A stretch of DNA of 64,000 nucleotides from Motacilla alba alba. Lineage: Eukaryota; Chordata; Aves; Passeriformes; Motacillidae. A program made the position numbers and the translations under genes. The stretch's first letter is position 1. Each line of letters begins with the position of its first letter. The DNA lies in contig NC_052017.1 of NCBI RefSeq assembly GCF_015832195.1, positions 76,509,801-76,573,800 on the forward strand, given 5' to 3'. Below are positions 38,102 to 48,400 of the stretch, piece after piece. Under the pieces are notes generated by a model that worked only from the letters and a program-made list of their open reading frames with translations, was not told the origin of the DNA and ran no database searches.

Positions 38102-38725
38102 GTGAATAATTTTTTCCTAATATCAAAGCTAAATCTCCCCTGGTGCAACTTGAAGATATTTTCTCTTGGCCTTTTGCTTGTTACTTGGAAGAAGAGACTG
38201 ATCCCCTACTTCACTATATCCTCCTTTCACGCAGTTGTAGAGGGCTCTAAAATCTCCCCTGAGCCTTCTTTTCTCCCAGCTAAACATTCCCAGCTCCCTC
38301 AGCTGCTCCTCATCAGACTTGTACTTCAGACCCTTCACCAGGTTTGTTGCCCTTTCCTGGTCTTGTTCTAGTCCCTCTTTCTCATAGTGAGGGACCCAAA
38401 ACTGAACACAGGATTTTAGGTGTGGCTTCACCAGTGCTGAGTACAAGGTGAAAATCACTGCCCTGCTCCTGCTGAGCACACTACAGCTGATGCAGGTCAA
38501 GGGGGCCATTAGCCTTCTTGGCCATCTAGGCACATGCTGTTCAGCCACTGTCAACCAGCACCTCCAGGTCCTTTGCTATCTCAACCCACTAATCCAGCCT
38601 GTCTAGATCCCTCCACAGAGCCTTCTGACCTTCAAGCAAATCAGTACTCCCAAACAACATGATTGCACCTGCAAACTTAAAAAGGGTGCACTCAGTCCCC
38701 TCATCCAGATCATTAATTACGACTG
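38102..38725 (-). mobile_element. CR1 LINE fragment covering RT motif C to C-terminus
   Basis: Minus-strand CR1 lacking its 3' tail. Reading leftwards from 38725, conceptual translation gives [16 protein letters not shown] (motif C region), WRDLDRLD, then after frameshifts [34 protein letters not shown] and [14 protein letters not shown] in the frame at 38129-38554. Motif C reads FAGA at about 38664-38675 where the family has FADD, so both catalytic aspartates are gone. The sequence type differs from that at 5023-8583 ([16 protein letters not shown] against the FQYLKG type there), so it probably belongs to another CR1 subfamily. It is truncated at both ends, which is less usual than 5' truncation alone. 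Confidence 0.9.
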
Positions 38726-41167
38726 CATGACTGCATTCAGCAAAAGATATTACCAAATGCTTCAGTTCAAACAGCGAACATTTTATTTTGAATTAAACAA
38801 CAAAAAAAAACCCACAAAAAACCCTCACAAACAAAAACAAAAACAAAAAAAATTGAAAAAGGCTATTCCATAGCCTTATGCTCAGATTGTATTTAGAAGA
38901 CCTGTTAAAGACAGTATTTAAGTTTGTAGGATTATATTTATTATGAGTGTAAATCTGTACCCTTTTTAATTTTCATCCAAGATAAAAAACAGTGAGCTCT
39001 TTAGGCATGCCAGACTAGTGCCATTACTGAAGTATTGGAAACTATGATAACACAAAAAATAAGAATTCAAGGTGAAAGGAAAACTGATTTGCCCTCACTA
39101 TTCTGTAAAGTACCAGGGCATTTTCACCACTGAGTCTGTATTCAGCAAGGAATCACATATTTCAGTCATTAAAAAAAGACCTAATAAGGGCAACCTGCTC
39201 CAGGAAGTGTAATTTTCAGGGTTTTGGTCATGTCCCAGTGAGAAAATGCAGAGAGACCTATTTATTAACTGGGGAAAAATATTTCTGGACTAGTTTGACC
39301 TGTGGGCTGCCTGAATGTCTCTTTTTATAAATTGCCAGAGAAGAACATTGGTAAGTTGACAACTTAAAAAAAAAATTAAGAACTTACAGTACCAGCTCAT
39401 AGCTGCCCAATGACAATAAGGATAATTTTGAGAATAAAAGATATAATCATATTTTACTTTGGGAATCAGAAGACAAAGACAGTGATAAATAAATAGAGAG
39501 AATTTATTTTTAAAAACCTACATCCCTGGACTCATAAAAACTATGAAATCAATTTTAGGTTAAATTGCTCTTAGTTGTTTAATAATATCTTCAAGATGTC
39601 TTGATACATTGTTTATACACTTTTAATACATCTTTAACTTTCAGGTCCCTTTTAATTTAAAATATATTTTATAAAAAATATTTTGCTGTATGTTTCTTGA
39701 TATTGGTATTTCTGTAGGAAAAGTAGTATGAGCAGTAAGAAAGACCTGTGTACTCTACTATGGCTGCTTCCATGCGGGCTGCAAGCCAGACTTCATAATT
39801 AATGAAAAAGATGTCTTACATGGAACATAGTTCTGGGAAGTATTGACTCATCTATGAAGACCAGTTAGGGACAGGTGTGATCTTCTGCTTGCTTGAATGT
39901 GAATCAGTTATAGCTGAGCAGTCGTTAAATTTGTCTGGTACACTGCCGAAACTAACATCATTTTCTTCTAAAAAGAAAAAGAAAAACATATAAATAAATC
40001 ATGCAGCCAGAAGTTGACTCCAATTTTAACTGAAAAGACTAGTTCAGAATAAAATTATATTCATAATTTCCTAAATTGGCTCAAAAAGAATCAGCATTTT
40101 GATTCATGCAGAGTCAATATACTTTAAAATATTGCTTTAATAGAACTTTTCAAGTTCCACACAAAACAGTTTAAGCTATGTCTATATTCTTTCATTAGAA
40201 TCTAACAAAATGAATGCTGCTCACAGGAATCATTCTCTGCATTCTCTAAAAATTCATTATCCTCTCTGCATTCTTTTCACAGCCCAGAGTTTTTATCATG
40301 TGTTGAATGTCTGCTGGCATTTAATACTCATTATATGAAAGCAAATATCTTGAAGGATTTCGGAAGTTATTCTAATGACGTCCTTAGACTTTATTGGAAG
40401 ACAATGAATGAATGTTCTAGCAACTTTACCGTGAAGGGCAATCATATGAGGAATATGTAGAATTTCTAAAATGCATTGACAGATTGATTGATGAGATATG
40501 GTAAAATTGCTCAGGAGAACTGCAGAGAGTATAGTGTCATTACCTGCTAATAAATCGACTGGAAATACCAAAGGAGCTGCAAGCCAAGCCTGCAATATTA
40601 GTCTAGTCAATGCCCAGATTTCTGCTTTTATTGATTTTTAGAAATGATCATCTGTTCCAGTTTGGGCATGACTGTCAGCATGGGACTGAAATTCTTATCT
40701 GTGATAACTTTTTGCTGAAGAAAACAATGAACTGAAAAATGTCTCAGTCGTCTTTAATCACCCTTTACTCTTCAGCTCCTACACTGGAATGCATTAAGCC
40801 ACAACAAGAAGCAGTTCAAGAATATCTTTGGCCACCAAAACAGCCTGCTTTTGAAGTTGAATTCCAAAACATTTTATTTCTCAGCCTTTACAGAGACATC
40901 ATGTTTCCCTTTTTTCTTTTTATTTTTTGAATGATTTGATTAATCTAAACTTTAATCACTGTAGTAGAAAACAGTTCTGTATATTTTCTTTAGGCAGTCA
41001 GTCAAACAAGTTCACCACCTCAAATGTGTGCTGCAATATTTTAACCTGTACAGAATTCATCAGATGTCATACAAGTTTTGATTCTACAATTTTTCATTAA
41101 CATGAGAGTGGAGTGTTTTTCAAAACAAAATCTCTGTGTCTTTCTTGATATTTGCTACTATTTTTTA
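38726..41167. other. Non-coding; A/C-rich low complexity near 38.8 kb
   Basis: Begins with an A/C-rich run at 38796-38860 (AAAAC-type units). The 104-codon minus-strand frame 40296-40610 has no recognised domain and no supporting context. Nothing else was recognised. Confidence 0.5.
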
Positions 41168-41717
41168 TGACTTATCACTCACTGACTTCCCCCACCAGTA
41201 GGATCAGGGAGAGAATTGGAAGGATAAAAGTTCAAAAACTTATGGTTTGAGATAAAGTCAGTTTAATAGGGAAAGCAAATGCCAAACAAGAAGCTAACTC
41301 ACTGCTTCCCATGGGTGGGCAGGTGTTTAGCCATCTCTGGGAAAGCAGGAGTCCATCATGTGCACCAGTTATTTCAGAAGACAAACACCATTACTCCAAA
41401 CATTCCCCCTTCCTCCTTCTTCCCCCCACTTTATCCACTGAATATGATGTCATATGGTCTGGAATACCCCTTTGGTCAGTTTGGGTCACCTGTCCTGGCT
41501 GTGTCTCCTCCCAGCCTCCCAAGCACCCCCAACATCCTTGACACGTATGTCCGTGACAAGTATGAGAAGCAGAAAATGCCTTGGCTCTGCGTAAGCCCTG
41601 CTCAGCAACAACACAAACATCTCTGTGCAATCACCCCTGTGTTCATCACAAATCCAAAACTCAGACCCAGAGCAGCCACTGTGAAGAAAATTAACTCTAC
41701 CCCAGTCCAAACCAGCA
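41168..41717 (-). mobile_element. ERV LTR, near full length, same family as 28352 and 44487
   Basis: The minus-strand LTR (about 550 bp) begins at 41717 (TGCTGGTTTGG reading leftwards) and ends at about 41168 (TCA). In sense order it carries a U3 with ATTTTCTTCACAGTGGCTGC (near 41690), the GACCAAAGGGGTATTCC stretch (about 41475), a TATA-like GGATAAAG (about 41430), the GATGGCTAAACACC block (about 41330), a poly(A) variant CTATTAAACTG at about 41260-41270, and GATTCTCTCCC-like U5 sequence near 41210. Flanks TTTTA and TGTTT do not match, so no duplication is claimed. The 160-codon plus frame 41279-41761 and the smaller frames here are chance frames in the LTR. Confidence 0.87.
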
Positions 41718-43057
41718 TGTTTGTTTATATTTTTCCTATTGATTCTGCTGAGATGAACTGACTTACTTCACTGTAATCAGCCTTAATCTTTGCAAAGGTT
41801 CAGGAAGCAGGAGATCCATTCTGAAAACAGAGCATTTTAACAGCCTCTTGACAATATTCTTTCCTCTGCACTGTGCTGTTCTATCAGAAGTTCAGTGAAG
41901 CGGAGTCTGACCTGATATCTACAAAGAAAAGATTGGGTTTAGTTCAGTTAGAATCAAGCAACACTTGTATGTCACTCTGTGTAGATTTTTCTCTTTGTTT
42001 TTTGAAGTTGTTCTGAGTCCTACCTGGATACCTTTCACTTTCTAAAAGGTCCTTTTGGAATGTTTTCTTTTGTTCTGGAGCATGACAGGCTCACATACCA
42101 AAACCTTACTTAGTAATTTTCTACAGGCAAGTAGAAAATATATTTGGAGAAAAATCTAACCTATACCCTAGAAAAGAAGACAGAAAAAAATATCTCTCTG
42201 GGAAGTGTTTAGGGTCCAGATATAGACACCCAAGAGTTAAATTGCTGTGGAGCAGGTCTAGCAGCCTGATTCCAAGACTTCGCTATAATATTAATTTCAC
42301 ATTTTCATCTTACTGAGAATTTGGATACAAAAGCATATCCAACACAGTGCAGACTGTGATTTTCAGTGCATGCCATCTCCCACATAAAGTAGCCCTTCTT
42401 AGAGCTCACAAAATGCAAGTAAAGACTGAATAAGCTGTCTTCCCCAGTCTATCCTCTTCATCAACCCAAGAGGGATGCTGCTTTTCAAATGAAACAGCAT
42501 GGGCTATAATTTTGCCACATTTATGAGCAATACTTAATTTTTATTTAATTTGTAAATTAATATGGCTTTAAATCTTGACCCTGTTATTTCAGCACAGAGT
42601 AGAATTATTTATGTATTCCCATAATAAAACCTTGTTTTAAGGTTTTCTATCTCAGACATTGAAATGCAATTTAGATGCAACCTGACATATGTGAATTTAC
42701 TTTTGGCCAGAATGCTTTACATTTGTTGTGACTGGTATGATTTGTATGTTTTTCTAGTTATTTATAGGTTGGTTAAATGTTTCTTCCTCATTTGCAACAA
42801 CAGACATGCACAAGAAATTGCAACATGCTATTTCATTAGAAATACAACCTTTTCAGTACAGAATCCTATTTTGTGTTCTTCATATAAAGGATTAAACTCC
42901 TAAATTTTATAATATATTTTAATTCATTTTCCTTAGAATAAGAATTATTATTATGAGATATAATTGTCATATTCATTTTAAAACCAAAAAAACCCAATCA
43001 ATTTATGTGTCTTTTTGACATACAGAGATGCTGTCAAGGTAGTATTTTCCATACAGT
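41718..43057. other. Non-coding, nothing recognised
   Basis: Sequence between two LTRs of different type. No proviral gag, pol or env remnant was seen in any frame, so the two LTRs are not the ends of one provirus. Confidence 0.6.
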
Positions 43058-43723
43058 TGTGGTAGTTTGACCTTGACTGGATACCAGGTGCTCACCAGGC
43101 TGCTCTGTCACTTACCTTCCCAGCTGGACAGGGGAGAGATGGAAAATGACTCATAGGTTGAGATTAAGCAGTTTATGAAAGAGAAAACAAAACTTGCATT
43201 AGCACAAACAAAAAGAAAAAAATGTTTTTTTCTCTACCCAACATACAGATTTATACATTTTCATTAACTACTACCATCTGTCCTTATACAGATAGATACT
43301 ATTTTCCCATTTCATGGGCTTCCTCTACATCACCAGATATTCAAAAACAGGCCATGACTTTCATTCCATCAGGATGGGTGGTCAGGACATGAAAAGCAGC
43401 ACACTTGAGCCTTGGGCACTGACACTGACCCAGATGGGGTCATCATCATGCTCTCTTTGCTCCTTACAAAATTCATTCTTTGTTGGGTTCATGTCATTCC
43501 TGCTGCTTTACTTCATGCCATGTGGAGATGGGCTTGTGATCAAGAGGTGGGCCTCACCATGGAGGCCATCACACAGATTATCCATGAATGTGAAACGTGC
43601 TGCAATCGAATGAGCCATGCAAGTGAAATCTCCTTGAAATAGATGGTGGTTTATAGGTTAGACAGAGCTTGGATAGAGCTGCTTGATGGGCAACAGGCAT
43701 CTAGCTAAATTCCAACCACCACA
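43058..43723 (-). mobile_element. Complete solo LTR with decayed duplication
   Basis: A 666-bp element from TGTGGTAGTTTG to CCAACCACCACA. The inverted ends TGTGGTAGTT and TGTGGTGGTT match at 9 of 10. Orientation is minus: a weak poly(A) signal ATAAACTG on the minus strand at about 43188-43195 lies near the left end and is followed by TTAATCTCAACC, as in related avian LTRs. Flanking pentamers ACAGT (43053-43057) and ATAAT (43724-43728) agree at 3 of 5, both differences being transitions, so a decayed 5-bp duplication is possible. The left-end text (GACCTTGACTGGATACCAGGTG) recalls a well-known avian ERV LTR. The frames at 43314-43642 are chance frames inside it. Confidence 0.85.
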
Positions 43724-44486
43724 ATAATGAAGTCTCCGTTTTTCCATTTTGAAATGGACAGGAGACACTGCCATGCACTGCAGTGTTTGCTGGAATGAGT
43801 GAACAGCAAATTACAAAAAATTAATAAATGTTATACTATAATTCCTCGCATGGATCATGATTAAATTCACAAGTTGTGAAACCAACCAGTCCTCAATCTC
43901 AATGTGAATACTTTTGACCCCAACTTAAAAAGGAAAACTTACTGAAAAAAAAAAATATATATAGATTGTGTATGAACAAAGAAGGAGAAAATCATTACTC
44001 TGATAATAGAATGTGCCTTACTGAATGTCATCTTGGAACATCAGAATTGATCTTAGAAGGCAAAAGGACACATACATATTTATTTTTTTAATCTTCCTTC
44101 CTATTTATTTATCCACTTAAAAATTTGAAAGGCAGATTTTGTTATGCAAAATAAAAAAAAAACCAGAAGCACAAAACCCTCCAAAATAAAATTAAACCAA
44201 ACTTACAAAAACCCAGCACTCACATCTTATTTTTGATAATTGCAGTTGGGCTTCTTTTTGGTCAGCATTTTCGTGATCCAACTTGCAACATGATTGCCAC
44301 TGATGGTAGATGATGTTTATTTATGAACACTAAGCAAATTGCAGAGTCCATGATTTTTCCTTGCAAAGTGGAATATGCTGACAGAAAAAAGACTCCTCAA
44401 AGTTGGACACCTAGAAATTAAGTCTTGGAATTCTTAAAATGTGAAAATATGTCCTGCCTGTTAAACTTTTTTTTTTTTTTTCCCCC
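43724..44486. other. Non-coding; ends in a T/C tract
   Basis: AT-rich linker. The right end (44461-44486) is a T run followed by CCCCC that may be a degenerate part of the LTR beginning at 44487. Confidence 0.5.
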
Positions 44487-45066
44487 AGCGGCTTGTGTGG
44501 GGCTATGTGTTGGGTTAGTACTGAAAACAGTGATGATAACACAAAGGTGTTTCAGGTGTTGCTGAACAGGGCTTACATAGAGTCAAAGCCTTTTCTGCTC
44601 CTCACATCACCCATCATTGAGGGAGCCAGGAATGCACAAGACGGTGGGCAGGGACACTGCCAGGGCAGCTGACCTGACCAAATGCCCCAAGAGATTCACA
44701 GAACCACAGAATCAATGAGGGTGGAAAAGACCTTTGAGGTCATTGAGTCCAACATATGACCTAGCAATGCCTTTTCAACTAGACGGTAGCACATTCCAGT
44801 CTGCAGAGCATCATGCTCAGCATATAAAGCTGGTGCAAGAAGGAAGGGAGGGATGTTCAAAGTGGCAGCATTTGTCTTCCCAAGTCATCGTAATGAGTGC
44901 TGGGGCCCTGCTTTCCTGGAGCTTTTGCTTTCCCTATTAAACTGCTTTTTTTTCAACATGCGAGTTTTCTCTGTTTTACCTTTTCTTTCTGTCCCCCACC
45001 CCAGTGTGGGAAGAGTGAACAAACAGATCATGGGACTGAGCTGTCAGTCAGAGTTAAAGCATGAGA
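44487..45066 (+). mobile_element. ERV LTR with a nested CR1
   Basis: Plus-oriented LTR of the same family as 28352 and 41168. Landmarks: GGGGCTATGTGTTGGG and CTGAAAACAGTGATGATAAC (about 44500-44540), GTCAAAGCCTTTTCTGCT (44583), CTGACCTGACCAAA (44669), a break occupied by CR1 (about 44692-44791), then CATCATGCTCAGCATATAAAGCTGG with TATA at about 44822, the GTCTTCCCAAGTCAT block (44873), TTTGCTTTCCCTATTAAACTG (44925, poly(A) variant ATTAAA) and a U5 end GAGTTAAAGCATGAGA at 45066. The first 40-50 bases of U3 are missing or scrambled into the T/C tract. The 3' CA is changed to GA. Confidence 0.87.
44692..44791 (-). mobile_element. CR1 3' tail fragment nested inside an LTR
   Basis: About 100 bp of CR1 3' end on the minus strand. 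It begins with tail units GATTCACAGAACCACAGAATC at 44692, runs through the GTGGAAAAGACCTTTGAGGTC block and ends near CTAGACGGTAGCAC at about 44789. LTR U3 sequence lies on both sides (ACCAAA to the left, ATTCCAG to the right, which are nearly adjacent in the intact copy at 41168-41717). The CR1 therefore landed in the LTR after the LTR had inserted. Confidence 0.85.
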
Positions 45067-45397
45067 GTGGTACACTTCCATTTCCATAGCTTTAAAAGGA
45101 TTTTCAATATAAACATTTTCTCTGGAAAATTTTAGTGCTGCACGTGATTTTCTAAGGAGGGAAGGAGTTGCCAAAATAAATTTAATTCATGCTTAGATAA
45201 ATTAGACATGATAAACATAAATCTGACTAATTAAATGGTCTTTTGTTCACTTATATATTTATATATATATATATTTGTTTTTTTACATTCAGCCTTTGAA
45301 ATACAATTCTGAGAGTAAACATATAGAAAGAACAAAATGGCAAAGTGGGTGTAGACATTATTGATATACCCATATGGTTTTGGAATTAGCCAACATT

Positions 45398-45400
<3 letters not shown>
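45067..45400. other. Non-coding, short TA run
   Basis: AT-rich, with TATATATTTATATATATATATAT at about 45252-45275. Nothing else was recognised. Confidence 0.6.

Positions 45401-45444
<44 letters not shown>
45401..45444. repeat. (GATA)11 tetranucleotide microsatellite
   Basis: Eleven perfect GATA units. Tetranucleotide runs of this length are commonly polymorphic in birds. Confidence 0.98.
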
Positions 45445-48400
45445 TGCAGAGAATTGCAAAGTGCAAGTGGAAATGTTTATAAATTCTTGAACACAGATGA
45501 GGATAGGATATGAATAACTGTACTATGTGTGTATGAAATGCTTCATACGTCTATCACATATAATTTTAGACTTAATAGTGAAAGTTACATTAGCAGACTA
45601 CAACTGACAAATGTTTATCCTTCCTTTATGCTTTGCATTTCTTTTACCAAAGAACTCCTCTTGCTATCAAGCAGGATATATTACAAACATATACAAAACC
45701 CATCAAAATAGTAAATGGGAATAGTAAATGAGAATTTGGCTGTCAAAATAAAGCAGAACTGTTCAGGAACAGAAGCAGGGTTCAAAAACAGTCAATGTTT
45801 GTGTACCAGCTTGTGCTTCACAATCACTCTTGCAATTCTCATTTTACGGCTCTTCAGGAAAAAAAAACAAACAACAAAACAAAACCCAGAGCATCATAGA
45901 GAGGTATAGTTACAAAGCAAGCACTTGAAAAGTGTAGAGATACAGCAATCTGCAATTCACCTGGACAGCAGTAGAAAAGTTTGCTTCAGAAAAGCAATAG
46001 GTTAATTCATCTATTCAGTGTGAGTAGTTTGAATGCTTATAAAAACAATTAAAATTGAGAACTGACACTTACCAGTGCAGCACTGTTTTGGTGTTCTAAG
46101 TGAACCAGGGCAATGCTTATTGTGAAAGAAGCCCTGTGGTCTCACTCAAGCTCCACAGTCATCTACCAGCAGTAAACCCCAAACAGCTATGTCAGGCTGT
46201 GCCCTGAACATGATAGCTTTGCATAGTCTACAGTGGGCAGCTCCTGATTCTGCCTGTCATGTCACTGACTACCTTCATTTTGGTCTAAATTGAATGAACT
46301 TCTCATCCTATGATCTTAAATTTCAAGATGGAAAGAAAGGTTTTGAACACTTTCCTAGTTATTCTGAAATGTTTTATTCATTAAGAAATAATATAATGTC
46401 AAAGAAAATATAAGTTCAGTCTGCTAATTGTTGCTCACCTGTTGTGATAAATAAAAGGCTCCCACTCACCTTATTAACAGAATACAGACCTTTCTGTCAC
46501 TAAGTGGCCTTCTTAGATCTACTTAAGCAGCAATCTTTGCATAAAAATTTAATAAATCCTAAAAGATGAGAAAAAAAGTGCACCACCCAGTGACTAGATA
46601 AATTTGACAGAAACTTCTGTAAAAATTTTCTGTTAGAAGTTTGTTATGTGCTTCAAGAGGCAATCAAATTACATCCTCATCACAGGAAAAGTTATCTTTC
46701 CCATGAATACCTCTACTTGTTAAATCTCTTATTTTTAAACGTAATGATTAAGTTTCTGCAACTATTTTTTCTAATATGTTCAGCTGTGGCCTGTGGTGGG
46801 GCCACTGGAGCCACTGGAATCAACTCTGTAAGGCATGGGGCAGCTCCAGCTGCTCTGCACAGGGGCTGACCCTGCACCCCTCAGTGCTGCTGCCACCTTG
46901 GATACCTGAAAGTGATACAGTACTGCTTTCCCAAATTTGGTAATTTGTCAATATTTGAGATGCTGGAATTCATGCACTGCCAGAACTCCTGCAACAGATT
47001 TTTTTTTTGACTGAAACATGAGAGCACACCTAGAAAACTGAACCCACAATACTGACTGGTACTCAGTTTTTCATCCAGTATGTCTCTTTCTGACCATGAG
47101 AGTAAAGGCATGTTTTGAAATGTGAGAAAAATTTTCTTTACTGTTGCTCTTGACCCATATAGGAGGGTTGTATATAATTTTCCTCATTCTTCCACTCTTC
47201 TCTTATCCTTGTCTGAAGACAAATCTGAATTTGGGAAGATTTCTAAACCAAATTTCTGGGCTCAGGTATCTAGTGAGGAGGATTAATAACTGAAGATGAA
47301 TGTGACAATCCAACCCCTTATTTAATTAAATCATGGTTGTTTAATTATCACAACTATTTCATATTTCTACTTACTTTTTAAATTATTGTCTATAAATCAT
47401 AGTTCAAAATATTTTGGTCTTGTGTTATTTAAGATGCTTTGCTTTTTTTACTGAAGTGGAAAGGTACTTACTCAATAGATGAACTGGCTATGCCTTTACT
47501 GATAATGACAGTCGCAAAAGAAAAATATTACTAGTAAACATAGAACAAGGACGCTAATTAGCCTAATATTCATTCTAATTATCAGATTTCACAGTAGTTT
47601 TAAAAAACATGCAGATTTATGTTACAGCAAGATTTGTTATGTCACAGTTCATTGTCTTTTGATGGGCTATAAATCAGTATGAACAGGTTGCTAAAACTGC
47701 CCCAAGAAAAACAAAGAAAAAAATACAAAAGAATCCCCCAAAACACAAGTTTCACAAGTTCCTATTCACCACTTTATATACATTGCTAACTTCAAACATG
47801 AAAAATTTTATGCAAATATTTAAAAAATAATTTAGAAATAAATCAGTCTGGTAATAAAAATGTTTATTGAATCTTGTTTTAGACAATCTTTATTTTTTTC
47901 TCCACAAACAGCATGTGGCTTATTGCATTTTATATGGGCTGAAATCCAATGGACAATAATAAAAGCAACTATGAATTACTACATGAATGAAAAACAAGTT
48001 AAATTACGGTACCATCCCTGACTTCTTGTTACTCACAAGGGTGCCCAAGCAATCTGAGGCACGAAGATGATAATAATGCAATAGGATAACCTGAAATGTG
48101 ATGCCCTGTGGTTATCTTGTGATCAGACATGAAAAACGGAGGTTAATTTTCTTTCTCTTTTTTTACAATTTCCTTGATTAAAATGACTGGAATTTTCTCT
48201 CCTGATCACTTTCAAGATGAACAGCTTTTGCTAGCTAAAATTATCAATGATCATAAATCACATAAGAGGAAAATGCTGTGAAGTTCAGCCTCTGGAATTG
48301 TATCTGTGTAATTATCAAGTCAGCAACTAATGCCAATGAAAGCTTTATTACAAAAAAGCACAATCACAGTGGATAACATGTAATAAATACTTAAAAAAGA

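Noticed and set aside
40296..40610. 104-codon minus-strand frame
   Set aside because: No recognised domain or repeat membership; kept only as a possible chance frame.
41279..41761. 160-codon plus-strand frame with Pro-rich composition
   Set aside because: Lies almost wholly inside a minus-oriented ERV LTR; LTR text is non-coding.
41168..43723. LTR at 41168-41717 and LTR at 43058-43723 as two ends of one provirus
   Set aside because: The two LTRs are of different sequence type and the 1.3 kb between them shows no gag, pol or env remnant.
46780..46900. GC-richer island as a CpG-island promoter
   Set aside because: Only about 100 bp, few CpGs, and no adjacent exon-like sequence.
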